Shown here: in pieces, positions 37,058 through 42,848 of the stretch
Position numbering within the stretch: position 1 is the stretch's first letter
How the letters are laid out: every line of letters starts with the position of its first letter
DNA from: Osedax fenrisi
Lineage: Eukaryota > Annelida > Polychaeta > Sabellida > Siboglinidae
Direction: 5' to 3'
DNA: 64,000 nucleotides
NCBI GenBank assembly: GCA_964019155.1
Contig: OZ025243.1
Span: 89,011,579 to 89,075,578 of the forward strand
Notes under the pieces: generated by a model
What the model was told of the DNA's origin: nothing
Database searches by the model: none
The model's input: the letters and a program-made list of their open reading frames with translations, nothing else
Position numbers and translations under genes: made by a program

Positions 37058-37328
37058 AAATGTTAATTTAGATATTAAATTAGTTACAAAATAATTTGTT
37101 TAGATAACATACTCATTAAATCTAAATATTACATAACAATAATAACCGCATAATACCTAACTTAACTTGTATATTCAATATCAGCATACATATGTATTAT
37201 ACTTTAATTACGCATTGTATTTAAACAGAATTCTAGGAATGATGGCGAATTCTTATGATTTTGCAATGGCTTATGAATGCCCGGTCGGAAGTAGAATGAA
37301 CCCCCCAATTAAGTGTAACATTTGGTAG
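13157..37328 (+). CDS. Neprilysin-like M13 family pseudopeptidase, 18 exons
   Basis: Exons (all GT-AG): 13157-13291, 15378-15517, 15577-15720, 18841-18992, 19883-20053, 20366-20449, 20555-20697, 21091-21304, 27152-27250, 28356-28433, 29689-29792, 30237-30347, 31838-31905, 33662-33792, 35798-35863, 36053-36157, 36295-36371, 37229-37328. They give about 707 codons; human neprilysin has 750, the rest being its N-terminal tail and membrane anchor. DPCDNFYEYACGNW, NYAGIG, ENIADNGG, QLFFL and the final CNIW identify the family. The zinc ligands are kept (HLITH, ENIAD) but catalytic Glu is Leu. The NAY/F substrate motif reads DAKF, and the His of the D-x-H motif is Arg. Ten of the twelve disulfide cysteines of neprilysin are present; the missing two form one pair. 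Binding or decoy function is inferred. The initiator exon is not identified, and junction 15517/15577 is out of phase by one base. Confidence 0.93.
13292..13689. other. M13 intron 1, 5' part
   Basis: (TA)n at about 13338-13375, then AT-rich unique sequence. No other feature. Confidence 0.6.
13690..14442. mobile_element. hAT-like MITE remnant
   Basis: The left end reads TAGTAATCGAAATTAAC. Read inward from the other side, the right end gives TAGTGTTCGAAATGAAACCG. TAGxxxTCGAAAT termini and GTTCGGTCC repeats inside (GGTTCGGTCC at about 14319, GTTCGGTCCGGG at about 14374) are typical of hAT MITEs. The flanks are (TA)n, so an 8-bp duplication cannot be read. A SINE copy (13865-14075) splits it. 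Confidence 0.45.
13865..14075 (-). mobile_element. SINE copy, antisense to the one at 5.3 kb
   Basis: Shares the (TTGTTA)n tract, AGAGTC, ATAGCTCTAA, AATGAGAGCTGATCATT and AAGATCACTTCTAAATATT with the reverse complement of 5362-5640. The tRNA-like head is absent and the hairpin is reduced to a single arm. Confidence 0.65.
14443..15377. other. M13 intron 1, 3' part
   Basis: Low-complexity sequence with a 68-bp (TA)n at 14921-14988 and a (TA)n just before exon 2. No gene seen. Confidence 0.6.
14921..14988. repeat. (TA)34 microsatellite
   Basis: Uninterrupted TA dinucleotides within M13 intron 1. The tyrosine/isoleucine ORFs read from it are artefacts. Confidence 0.95.
15378..15517 (+). CDS. 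M13 exon 2: start of the M13_N domain
   Basis: Encodes LKMLKYRNLRIDPCDNFYEY and ACGNWAKHQVKP. The DPCxxFYxYACGxW block is the most recognisable M13_N signature, with Cys partners of the C-terminal domain. It ends CAT|GTATAT in phase 0, running straight into a (TA)n intron. The ATG at 15386 is internal and is not the start. Confidence 0.92.
15518..15576 (+). other. 59-bp intron made of (TA)n; phase break
   Basis: Starts GTATATAT and ends TTATTATAG. Exon 2 ends on a whole codon, yet exon 3 must begin with the last two bases of a codon to read DLINGKTKSDVK. One base is missing at the junction; an extra G at the acceptor (TAG|GAC) would restore it. The joined protein has exactly the neprilysin length between the ACGNW tryptophan and the next conserved Cys, so the intron call itself is sound. 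Confidence 0.6.
15577..15720 (+). CDS. M13 exon 3
   Basis: Encodes DLINGKTKSDVKARAVKKVL, then DFYNSCMNEAEIN. This matches the family's KAxxLYxSCxNExxI helix, with the Cys that pairs to exon 8. The donor GGAG|GTTACC leaves one base, completed by exon 4. Confidence 0.9.
15721..16019. other. M13 intron 3, before the LTR element
   Basis: AT-rich sequence ending in a roughly 55-bp (TA)n (about 15966-16023), into which the LTR retrotransposon inserted. Confidence 0.7.
16024..16525 (+). repeat. 5' LTR
   Basis: Opens with a tandem 36-bp unit (TGTAGTATGGTATACTAGTG...) repeated twice. A GGGGGCGTGGCG block is at about 16228. It ends CGACAACA. Confidence 0.93.
16745..17464 (+). CDS. gag: Gag-like capsid/nucleocapsid protein
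   Basis: Starts at ATG 16745 (MSYVKLEKFDGS); the upstream in-frame GTG at 16715 is less likely. About 239 residues. The N-terminal part has the KFDGSxxxxxWIxEL pattern of retrotransposon capsid (Retrotrans_gag-like). The region near residue 180 is a charged coiled coil. The C-terminus carries one CCHC zinc knuckle, CFKCGMKGHVARWC, for RNA packaging. The stop TAG at 17462 follows directly on a T TTA AAC slippery heptamer, so part of the product is probably extended into pol. The frame is intact and codon use looks unmutated, which fits a young insertion. Confidence 0.88.
   Translation: MSYVKLEKFDGSTEVGRWIRELNECVRLKGINDSEAASFACYHVIGAAKIYLVMMLGEDMTDIIKIKESLRDRYASSKSKGEMIYSIMARLQGDTESVSKFIDGLLELGMELKVVDGSWEEVIIESIKHNLKSVELRRSMILLGKSSIKDLRRVAVKWEKEGEELAEEVCYKVEVRDIDRSRENNLEDRIRNLEISNREYEGKCRELESMMSSGSRGEVVCFKCGMKGHVARWCRSSLN
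17455..17511 (+). promoter_or_regulatory. Predicted -1 ribosomal frameshift signal
   Basis: In the gag frame the codons read TCT TTA AAC TAG. The heptamer T TTA AAC (17455-17461) is a canonical XXXYYYZ slippery site. After a 5-nt spacer, TGCTCTAC (17467-17474) pairs with GTAGAGCA (17489-17496) across a 14-nt loop. GCGG in the loop (17480-17483) could pair with CCGC at 17508-17511 to make an H-type pseudoknot. The -1 frame is open from the heptamer through to 18171. Confidence 0.8.
17455..18171 (+). CDS. Pol remnant: RNase H tail fused to integrase ends
   Basis: Read in the -1 frame of gag, open from the slippery site. In order: a short linker, NENLVADALSK (end of Gypsy RNase H, about 17533-17565), and an integrase HHCC zinc-binding region with HEYNGHQG and CMVCNKVK (about 17848-17970). 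It then jumps straight to an integrase C-terminal segment beginning VLEVGDIVRVTRR (about 17986) and ending at 18171. Protease, RT, most of RNase H and the catalytic integrase core are missing. Two internal deletions, both keeping frame, explain this. The product cannot catalyse transposition. Whether the fused Gag-Pol still serves assembly is unknown. Confidence 0.85.
   Translation, partial: FKLECSTLSGSGRASRDNRRERLRSGNENLVADALSKGQYMQDIEEEVEDYEGDIAELGIIDILPIMERDNLVLEQSKDMVIKNALVVAGKYDYVGRLVIKEGVLFEKREGHNDRLMVPRSLVIDVVRGAHEYNGHQGIDKTISKINETYTWSGKYRDIRMYIRKCMVCNKVKEYDVLEVGDIVRVTRRVVGKRELPNSWGDKKWIVIEKLVDNAVYRIKNNECVKSENIINLKRVIE
18204..18706 (+). repeat. 3' LTR
   Basis: Nearly identical to 16024-16525. 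Followed by TATATATAG of the interrupted (TA)n. Confidence 0.93.
18841..18992 (+). CDS. M13 exon 4
   Basis: Begins with two bases completing a Gly-Asp junction. It encodes SFHLRTFNIHTFFNQFVRLD and ends YRLH, matching the neprilysin stretch LFVGTDD...HVIHIDQ. The donor is CAC|GTTAGC; the next exon opens with IDQ, restoring the family's H-I-D-Q. The usual GWP tryptophan is not conserved. Confidence 0.88.
18993..19882. other. M13 intron 4
   Basis: Contains the pogo-like remnant at about 19318-19656, a (TA)n tract at about 19694-19724 and otherwise simple sequence. Confidence 0.6.
19318..19656. mobile_element. Pogo/Tigger-like MITE remnant
   Basis: The right end, read inward, is CAGTCTACTCCCGATAAATC then GGACTCACAAGGGACCGGGA. 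CAGT plus a TCCCGATAA-type start is characteristic of pogo/Tigger ends, and TA follows (19657-19658). Inside, GGATAAGTCGAA recurs three times. The left terminus is degraded. Confidence 0.6.
19883..20053 (+). CDS. M13 exon 5
   Basis: Encodes IDQVFINLGIKENYRNNAFL through to NFEKKLSE. It corresponds to the YxxY...E segment. The Cys pair usually found here (C234-C242 in neprilysin) is absent, lost as a pair. Phase 0 at both ends. Confidence 0.9.
20366..20449 (+). CDS. M13 exon 6
   Basis: 28 codons, ARSDHVYDINIRTYKKYTLK then a short tail. It matches the RxDxxxLYNKMTLxxL region. Phase 0 on both sides. Confidence 0.9.
20555..20697 (+). CDS. M13 exon 7
   Basis: Encodes IPWDEYFNKQL and IIISYAPDNYFKIL, the family's W-x-x-F/Y and VxxPxYF segment. 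It ends with two bases (CG) that join G of exon 8 to give Arg. Confidence 0.92.
21091..21304 (+). CDS. M13 exon 8
   Basis: 71 codons. It starts RTLANYQMF, contains NKECEDVVSKFMNYAVTRMY with the Cys partner of exon 3, then VEKYLHRTEMSE. It matches the N-Y-x-x-W/M, C-x-x-x-V and LYV blocks of the family. Donor GAG|GTTTAT. Confidence 0.93.
21305..22540. other. M13 intron 8, first part
   Basis: AT-rich, low-information DNA without recognisable elements before 22541. Confidence 0.5.
22541..23428. mobile_element. TA-flanked GGGGARAG element, GTCCGTATT subfamily
   Basis: 888 bp. Left TA|GAGGAAAGTAACCGAATACG, right inverse GTTACTTTCCCC|TA. Clusters of GTCCGTATT/AATACGGAC lie at the left end, at about 22900-22935, at about 23207-23275 and at the right end. 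The inner segment AACCAATTAGCGCGCAGCG is shared with 26508, 28583 and 48256 copies. Non-coding. Very similar to the 28583 copy. Confidence 0.82.
23741..24945. repeat. Satellite of 15-bp units, about 80 copies
   Basis: Tandem 15-mers of the form GCCCTATCTGAATTA and GCCCTATCGGAGTTA, with variants partly alternating in a higher-order pattern. Most units keep a 15-bp length, so the minus strand stays open and gives Ile-Gly-Leu-x-x pentapeptide repeats (219- and 101-codon ORFs). No start context, splice sites or flanking coding supports translation. It lies in M13 intron 8. Confidence 0.95.
24946..26049. other. AT-rich spacer in M13 intron 8
   Basis: Contains a small GC-rich hairpin GTCGCTTTGCGAC at about 25290 and a long (TA)n (about 25340-25394). 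No gene seen. Confidence 0.5.
26050..26500 (-). pseudogene. LINE fragment: endonuclease end joined to C-terminus
   Basis: Antisense translation gives PTRNNNIIDLLFTD then YKHLSDHYSV (the endonuclease SDH motif, about 26490-26350). After a gap come LLNAYNIYCRPILEYASIIW (about 26235-26175) and IERVQRLFIIRL (about 26130-26095), the usual C-terminal region. The whole RT domain between them is gone, so it is an internally deleted, dead copy. Confidence 0.78.
26508..26999. mobile_element. Half-length GGGGARAG element, GTCCGTATT subfamily
   Basis: TA|GGGGAAAGTAACCTAATATG at the left. It is homologous to the longer copies until GCGCGCTGATTGGTTATAG, where it stops. The last roughly 370 bp of the full-length element are absent. 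It directly abuts the LINE fragment on its left. Confidence 0.75.
27152..27250 (+). CDS. M13 exon 9
   Basis: 33 codons, VTSMMKDIKANLKQRFLISK then WMQLKTIMYAREK. It matches the family's helix with W-M-x-x-x-T-K-x-x-A. Phase 0 at both ends. Confidence 0.93.
27251..28355. other. M13 intron 9
   Basis: Holds an antisense RTE 3' fragment and (TA)n tracts (about 27606-27641 and 27925-27946). Confidence 0.6.
27365..27600 (-). pseudogene. RTE LINE 3' coding fragment
   Basis: Antisense reading gives SDFMSKTILQGYFEGNRKRG then RPKKNWLSDIFEYS, the GxxxGxRxRGRPxxxWxDDI ending shared by RTE LINEs. The LINE at 49600-50640 ends the same way. No intact ORF. Confidence 0.72.
28356..28433 (+). CDS. M13 exon 10
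   Basis: 26 codons, LDSTKDQIGYPDYIMDDAKL then DSLYVR. It carries the highly conserved IGYPD block of the family. Confidence 0.95.
28583..29456. mobile_element. TA-flanked GGGGARAG element, GTCCGTATT subfamily
   Basis: 874 bp in M13 intron 10. TA|AGGGAAAGTAACCTAATACG at the left and the inverse GATTACTTTCCCC|TA at the right. It aligns along its length with 22541-23428 in reverse orientation and has the same inner motif clusters (about 28748-28850 and 29076-29118). Confidence 0.82.
29579..29672. repeat. (AAT/AAC)n microsatellite
   Basis: About 30 AAT units, 16 bases before exon 11. The poly-Asn ORF read from it is an artefact, although its last third overlaps the real exon. Confidence 0.9.
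29689..29792 (+). CDS. M13 exon 11
   Basis: Acceptor GTATTCAG. Encodes ANITKGSYIVNVFDSWKNKY then YINFKKLNTEHNDE and two bases (CT). Phase fits exon 12 only if that exon starts after GTTAG at 30237. With that choice, the length from LYVR to the next Trp equals the neprilysin length. Confidence 0.88.
30237..30347 (+). CDS. M13 exon 12: altered substrate-binding segment
   Basis: Encodes WGSDGILGDAKFMAKQ and VSPSWFTDPLYHKDYP. It aligns without gaps to the neprilysin stretch EWxSGAAVVNAFYxxxxN...PAGILQPPFF. The NAF/Y motif that binds substrate backbone reads DAKF (Asn to Asp), and PAGILQPPF is replaced by SPSWFTDPL. These are unusually strong changes for the most conserved face of the enzyme. Confidence 0.9.
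30439..30605. mobile_element. Mariner-type MITE, 167 bp
   Basis: TA|GGTTGGAGAAAATTTTGAAA at the left. Its inverse at the right ends TCTAACC|TA. The arms, which include TTATGGCCGTCTGG, are about 65 bp and nearly perfect. GGTTGG next to TA is the classic mariner end. It lies in M13 intron 12. Confidence 0.85.
30613..31601. mobile_element. TA-flanked GGGGARAG element, GTCGATATT subfamily
   Basis: 989 bp. TA|GGGGAGAGTACTCGAATACC at the left; ends GAGCACTCTCCC(T)|TA. The motif GTCGATATT/AATACCGAC occurs in clusters at about 30620-30640, 30775-30840, 31198-31215 and 31560-31590. It starts five bases after the mariner MITE. Non-coding. Confidence 0.8.
31838..31905 (+). CDS. M13 exon 13: zinc motif with catalytic Glu lost
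   Basis: Encodes YLNYAGIGFIYGHLITHGFD then YT. The family's NYGGIGxxIGHEITHGFD is clearly recognisable. Both zinc-binding histidines are present (H-L-I-T-H), but the glutamate that activates water is leucine: the codon is TTA in GGC CAT TTA ATA ACT CAT. A GAA/GAG to TTA change needs at least two substitutions, so a single sequencing error does not explain it. Confidence 0.95.
31906..33661. other. M13 intron 13
   Basis: AT-rich DNA with a purine-rich part (about 32090-32700) that hints at decayed coding sequence but gives no recognisable domain. No transposon ends identified. Confidence 0.4.
33662..33792 (+). CDS. M13 exon 14
   Basis: Encodes GRQIGQNGKRRNWWTPYTLD and NFKQVSKCHVEQYNK. It matches DxNGxxxxWWT...FxxxxxCxxxQY, with the Cys that pairs with the C-terminal CxxW. 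Acceptor TTAG|GT; donor TAT|GTTAGT. The open frame continues to 33816 but the donor ends it. Confidence 0.93.
33793..35797. other. M13 intron 14
   Basis: Contains two tandem copies of an about 105-bp AT-rich unit (about 33821-34030), a possible piggyBac end at 34330, and otherwise anonymous sequence. Confidence 0.5.
34326..34400. mobile_element. Possible piggyBac-type terminus
   Basis: TTAA|CCCTTTGCGTCCGAGC is the form of many piggyBac ends (TTAA target, CCCTTTGC...). The nearby word GAGCTGTTGATT repeats twice. No matching right end was found. Confidence 0.4.
35798..35863 (+). CDS. M13 exon 15: third zinc ligand kept
   Basis: Encodes INGRKTLIENIADNGGLQIS then FK. The ENIADNGG block is intact. 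Its Glu is the third zinc ligand and its Asp positions the zinc-bound histidine. GEN of the family reads IEN here. Confidence 0.95.
36053..36157 (+). CDS. M13 exon 16
   Basis: Encodes AYREYVSTTLKGVEEKLLPD then LKMSANQLFFLHKAQ. It matches AYRAY...E..LPGL.....QLFFL.FAQ. Confidence 0.95.
36295..36371 (+). CDS. M13 exon 17: oxyanion histidine replaced
   Basis: Encodes TMCTKIYDKEVWNVLLNWQR then CPDRY. Cys is kept (the W-C of AQVWC). Where the family has D-V-H-S-P-x-x-x-R, this protein has W-Q-R-C-P-x-x-x-R. The His that stabilises the transition state is Arg, while the final Arg (split codon with exon 18) is retained. Confidence 0.9.
37229..37328 (+). CDS. M13 exon 18 with stop codon
   Basis: Encodes ILGMMANSYDFAMAYECPVG, SRMNPPIKCNIW and stop TAG. 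It matches RxxGxxxNxxxFxxxFxCxxxSxMNPxxKCxxW. MNP and the terminal CxxW are family hallmarks. Confidence 0.96.
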
Positions 37329-37382
37329 ACATGTAAACAATCAAGTACCTATTCGTATTAACAGGAACCGTTTATATTTTAA

Positions 37383-37417
37383 GAGTTGTATTAATACAAC
37401 TCTGATTATATAATAAA
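37383..37417 (+). terminator. 3' UTR palindrome and poly(A) signal
   Basis: AGAGTTGTATTAATACAACT forms a perfect palindrome (22 bp with CT) 55 bases after the stop. It is followed by AATAAA at 37412-37417. A plausible 3' end of the M13 transcript. Confidence 0.55.
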
Positions 37418-37501
37418 ATGTAAATCGATAAAATATGAATTCAGTTATTTAGACAATATACTTAAATTATTTGAATAATTATTATATTGATTATATATAT
37501 A

Positions 37502-38990
37502 TTTTTTTTTTTTTATAAAATCAGATTTGGCAATTGCCTGGGTGAAGGAAGAAGCAGAGCTTATCAAGTCTTTCACCCTTTTATGATTACGAGGAGAAAA
37601 AATTATATAGGAATATAATTAAAATCAAGAAATAGTAGAACAAAAAATAGAGTGAAAAATTAAATTATTAAAATAAATCATCAACTCATAAAGCATAAAC
37701 CACCATAATATATCAACTTTCCGAATATGGGTTCATAAAGTCCAAAACATTAGGGAATATACTTTCGCCAATAGTATATACACTGGTAACATTTGGAGCC
37801 AGCAAATGCATCCATACTACCCGATATAAAATATGACAAATTTATGAATTAAGAGTCAACGAAATACAAAAAAAAAATTCCATAATTATTCTACTACATC
37901 TTAATATAAATATATAAATGTAAGAAAAGAAAAAAATAATTAAAAATAATACAATTATAAATAGTAAAAAATGTATAAGTTTATATTCTTTATAAATAGT
38001 AGTACATGATTTAGATAAAATAATAAAAATACAATAATATTATTAAAAAACTCCTCGTAATCTAATCATCATTATAATAAAATATATAAATGTATATAAA
38101 CATATAATAAAATTATAATAAAAATATATTAAAAAGTTATAATAAAACAAATAGGAACAAACTATACAACTGAATTATAATAAACATTAAAAACATTAAA
38201 AACTTAGATTAAAAATAAAAATAAAAGTAAAAATTAGAATAACAAATTAGTCAATTAAAATTTTCAATAAGTCATTTTAAAAGTAAATTATATTATAAGT
38301 CGGATAAAAGTTAAATAAAATGATGTCATGAGTCAGCTAATAGTTAAAGTCATAGTTTTATAAAGTTATTTAAAAATTAATAATATTAATATTTTCATAA
38401 GTCAAATTAAAAGTTAAAAATATAAATTAAAAGGACAATTAAAAATGTAATGATAACTATTCAATAAATATTTTTTTAAAGTTCTTTTAAATAAATTTTA
38501 ATTTAAAATTTTTCTTACGGAATAATCTAAATTATTCCATAGTCTAGGACCTGTGATAGATAAGCAGAAAGATTTTCTATCTGTTCTAACTTTTAATCTA
38601 TGAAATAAATAGGTATTATGTAATTTAATTGAATATAATTTTTGCAAATTAATAGGTAATAAATTATTCCTGGCCCTAAACATAAACTTTATGGTATTCA
38701 TTTTTACGATATCATGAAATTGTAATGACTTATGAATAATATAAAAAGTTGAATAATTATAATCATTATTTATAATTTTCAAAGCTCTTTTTTGTAATAT
38801 ACATATTTTATTTAAATTTGAAAAAAATGTATTACCCCAAATATGACAAAAGTATGTAAAGTGAGAGTAAAAAAATGAATTATATCAATACTAAAGATTT
38901 AAAATTCAATTTAAATTTCACTTTATTTAAAATACCAATAGCTCTAGATAATTTCGTAGATACATAATCAATTTGTGATTTCCATATTAT
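37502..38990 (-). mobile_element. Antisense LINE 3' end with poly(A) tail
   Basis: Read antisense, the C-terminal LINE region has HIWGNTFF, LQFHDIVKMNTIKFMFR and SITGPRLWNNLDYS (38782-38498). A 3' UTR follows, ending GGCAATTGCCAAATCTGATT and A-rich sequence (T tract on the + strand at 37502-37514). It is 5' truncated within the RT and carries no intact RT. Family resembles L2/CR1-like LINEs. Confidence 0.78.
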
Positions 38991-39330
<340 letters not shown>

Positions 39331-39334
39331 TATG

Positions 39335-39507
39335 TATACCAACGTCCCAACATCCCAACATACCAACGCCCCAACATACCAACGCCCCAACTTGCCAACT
39401 TCCCAACGCCCCAACGTCCCAACTTGCCAACCTCCAAACGTACCAACGTCCCAAGTTGGGACTCCCAACGTGCCAACATACCAACGTATAAACGTACCAA
39501 CTATGTA
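39335..39507. repeat. Minisatellite of about 10-bp units, CCAAC-based
   Basis: Tandem decamers of the form CCCAACATAC/CCAACGCCCC. A 10-bp period cycles through all frames, so several frames on both strands stay open (Pro-Thr-x-Gln-Arg repeats). These ORFs are by-products of the repeat. Confidence 0.9.
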
Positions 39508-39677
39508 CTATCAGCATTTACAGGTAATTAATACAGATGGGACTTATTATATCTACGACAAACGCAGCCTATAGGTACTAATATATTAGTATTTATTTTA
39601 TATTAATTTAAAACTTCATAAATGATAATATTAATATATTGACGTTATCCCGAGTATAAAGTATCCTGCTAACTGTC

Positions 39678-39867
39678 ATGGTAATGCTTCATTGATCACT
39701 GTATCTGTGGGGGGGACACATAGAATGGTAATGCTTCATTGATCACTGTATCTGTGGGGGGGACACATAGAATGGTAATGCTTCATTGATCACTGCATCT
39801 GTGGGGGGGACACATAGAATGGTAATGCTTCATTGATCACTGCATCTGTGGGGGGACACATAGAATA
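39678..39867. repeat. 47-bp tandem repeat, 4 copies
   Basis: The unit starts GGTAATGCTTCATTGATCAC and includes GTGGGGGGGACACATAGA. Copies start at 39680, 39727, 39774 and 39821 and are nearly identical; the last has one G fewer. Such uniformity points to recent expansion. Confidence 0.95.
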
Positions 39868-40019
39868 CATACGAGTATAGCAATACAACAAAATATACAT
39901 TAAATATATTGAAATAATGTATTATAATAATTATTATAATACTACAAAATATAATAAAAAGTAATAGTTGAGTCATCTCTATACTAATTATTAGGATAGA
40001 TACAGGTAGAGGTAAATTA

Positions 40020-40386
40020 TATTGATCGTCAGTGTTTATACTCATTTTATGTTCCTAATCCATATCCAGAAGACTTAAAGTGTACGACTATTGGTAGTTT
40101 TGTGTCATAGTAAGCTTAATATGTTGTTTTGACTAGTACATTCTTGATTTTAATAAAACATTGTTCATGGCTACTTTCCTAGTTGACATATATGCCATTA
40201 TAATATATGCAGACTCCGCATTGCAGAAGTATACAGAATGGGGTAATTATATCTTACAGGTTATATATGAAATAACTAATATGTGATTTTATGGCTTTAT
40301 ACATGATTTTATACAGTTCATTTATCCTAAAATAATGGTCAGGGTATGCATACTTGTTCCCTCTAGAGTATTGTACCATCTTTATA
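40020..40386 (-). pseudogene. Gypsy pol fragment, RNase H side, left of Harbinger
   Basis: Antisense reading gives IKIKNVLVKTTY and YYDTKLPIVVHFKSSGYGLG (about 40150-40060). These match the FxxLKxxL...P...D.SxxGxGA start of Gypsy RNase H. It continues the RT fragment at 46745-47262 if the Harbinger is removed. Several stops. Confidence 0.7.
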
Positions 40387-40580
40387 GGGTGCACTATCGG
40401 TCACATTATTTTACTTTACTCTAAACTCCACTCCACTCGTCGCCATGTGTTTGTATTACACGAGTGGAGTAAAGTTTAGAGTAAAAAAATGTACTCTACT
40501 CATGTTGCTCTAAACTCTACTCGACTCGAGTGGAGTAAAGTTTACTCTACTCGATTCGAGTAGAGTAAACTTTACTCCAC
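40387..40580. promoter_or_regulatory. Harbinger left TIR and subterminal motif array
   Basis: After the TIR, ACTCTAAACTCCACTCCACT and the inverse GAGTGGAGTAAAGTTTAGAG alternate about six times, also with TACTCGA/TCGAGTA palindromes. The same words stand at 46645-46740. They are likely binding sites for the transposase or its Myb-like partner. Confidence 0.7.
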
Positions 40581-40716
40581 TCGGCGTATTTTGCGTGCGT
40601 TTTATCCGTGACCCCAGATATTGTGTCAATAATAATAATATACTTCATTATCTTTGGATACATTCCTCAGAATATTTTATTTATTTATTATTTGATATTT
40701 ATATATATTTATAATT

Positions 40717-41410
40717 ATGAATAAATTATTTAAATTCAACAGTGAAATGACGGTATATATTTTGGATATATGGGGTGAAGAAATTGCGAATAATAATGGT
40801 ACTACCATTAAAAATATTACACTCTATAAAAAAATGGGTATCATGTTTAACAAAAAATTTAATTTAAACATATTATATAACAAAATAGAAAAGAAAGTCT
40901 TATATGAAAAAGCGAAATACAATGCGGTAAGTAACATGATATACAATGTTATTTAAATGTAATTTATAATAAATTAGAAAAGAATCTTATATTTATATTA
41001 TAAAACTAAAAATGCTTTCACAACAACAAAAACAGCTCGATTTTTATAACCCAATATCAGCGATATAAAAATATAGCATTTTCGTCTATTCCGATATTGG
41101 GAGCTTGACGCACGCCTTATGCGTGTGTTTATTATTAAATTACCTATTATCACATATTACATTTATGATTTGTTTAATATCTAGTAAATATTTTAAAACG
41201 ATTAATTTGAAGCACCTGCTATCATGTGTTTATTATTTGGTGTGAAAGCAGATTTATCATAAAGTTTATGCTAGACTATCTACGGATTTACCACTTGTAT
41301 ATTAATTCACTTCTATAATATAAGTATAATTCATCATTATAATTAAAAGGGGTTCGTTCTGAAACGGCGACAATATTTATATAAAGTGTTATATTTAATA
41401 TACCTAATAT

Positions 41411-41450
<40 letters not shown>

Positions 41451-42697
41451 TGCATCTACTTGTAATTAAATAGTTTTCAGAAAATATATACAATTCCTAT
41501 GTACGTATAATATTCACATTATAATTAAGTAATTTCAAACTTAATATTTATTATATTTTCGAAAATGAATTTAAGTATTATAAATAAAATTCTAAGTATT
41601 ATAAAGTTTATGTTAATATTGGATTATGTGGTAATTAAAATACTATATAATATATAATTAATGAGGCTAATTATTATAATTGACATTAAATAATTATTTT
41701 AAAAATTACAAACAATTATGATTATTAAATAAATCTACTCTATTATACTAAAATGGTTAAATTAAAAAAAATGTTGTTTTGCATAAAATAATTTAAGTAT
41801 ATTGTGTTGATTATAATGAAATGGTTAAATTAAAGATTAGCTTTGGATTAAATAATTCACGTTAGAGACATAAATATATAATATGATAAATATATATTAT
41901 TTTATATAATATAACTTACAACTTAATATTCTATCACCGTTATCTATATATATATATATTATTAATTAATTATTTTTACCACAGCTTAACGATTATTTAC
42001 AAATTAGCGGCAATGGGCCTGATGATGTAAATGCACCTACATGCACCAACTACGACAGAATTAATGCATTCTTGGGGTCGAGGGCTCTTCAGAACCCCCC
42101 ACTTATCCTTGGAACAGGTTAATTAATAATAATTTATAATTGATATATAAATATATATATTTACTTGTAGGAATAGAAAATACTGAGGAGCAAAATACAA
42201 CATCCACCCCCACTTCCACTCTCAGTTCAACTCCCACTTCCACTCTCATTTCAACTCCCACGTCCACTCTCACTTCAACTCCCACTCTCACTTCAACTCA
42301 CACTTCCACTCTCATTCCCACTCACACGTCCACTCTCACTTCAACTCCCGCTTCCACTCTCACTTCAACTCACACTTCCACTCTCATTCCCACTCCCATG
42401 TCCACTTTCACTTCCACTTCCACCCCCACTTCATCCAAACCCTCATTAAAGAGAAGACGGACTGAGAGTGGAGACATTTCCGTGACTCTAAATAAAATTA
42501 TGGAGTCACGGAATATAATGTTTAACCAAATTAACAATAATACGGAAATGAAAAAGGACATACACAATTTAAATATAAAATTAGATAAAGTAGATAACAA
42601 ATTAGATGAGGTAATTAATACAGTAAAAGATATGAATAATCAATTAAAATTATTAATAAGTGCCATTAATGATGCAAATAATATTGTGTTATGTTAA
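40717..42697 (+). CDS. Harbinger Myb/SANT-like DNA-binding protein, 3 exons
   Basis: Exons 40717-40926, 41985-42117 and 42171-42697; donors GTAAGT, GTTAAT and acceptors CCACAG, TTGTAG. 289 residues. Residues 1-70 (FNSEMTVYILDIWGEE...) have the spaced-Trp/helical look of the Myb/SANT-like domain of Harbinger second ORFs. Residues 71-114 hold SGNGPDD and the PPL segment usual before the linker. Residues 120-200 are Ser-Thr-Pro tandem repeats from a CACTTCCACTCTC minisatellite. Then comes KPSLKRRRTE, a probable nuclear signal, and a C-terminal heptad-like helix (NLNIKLDKVDNKLDEVINTV). In Harbinger systems this protein helps bring the transposase to the nucleus and the ends. The domain match is by pattern only. 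Confidence 0.75.
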
Positions 42698-42848
42698 GTA
42701 TATTGTAAATAATAAAAATTAAATATAATATATTCGTTTATTTTTTTTAGTTAATAGATATTAAATTAGAGAGTATTATTTATATTAAATAATGTTGTAT
42801 ATATAGATCACCCGATATAAAAAACACGTAAATATAATATAATTTTTG

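Noticed and set aside
39335..39867. CRISPR-like array
   Set aside because: Units are head-to-tail with no unique spacers, in a eukaryotic setting.
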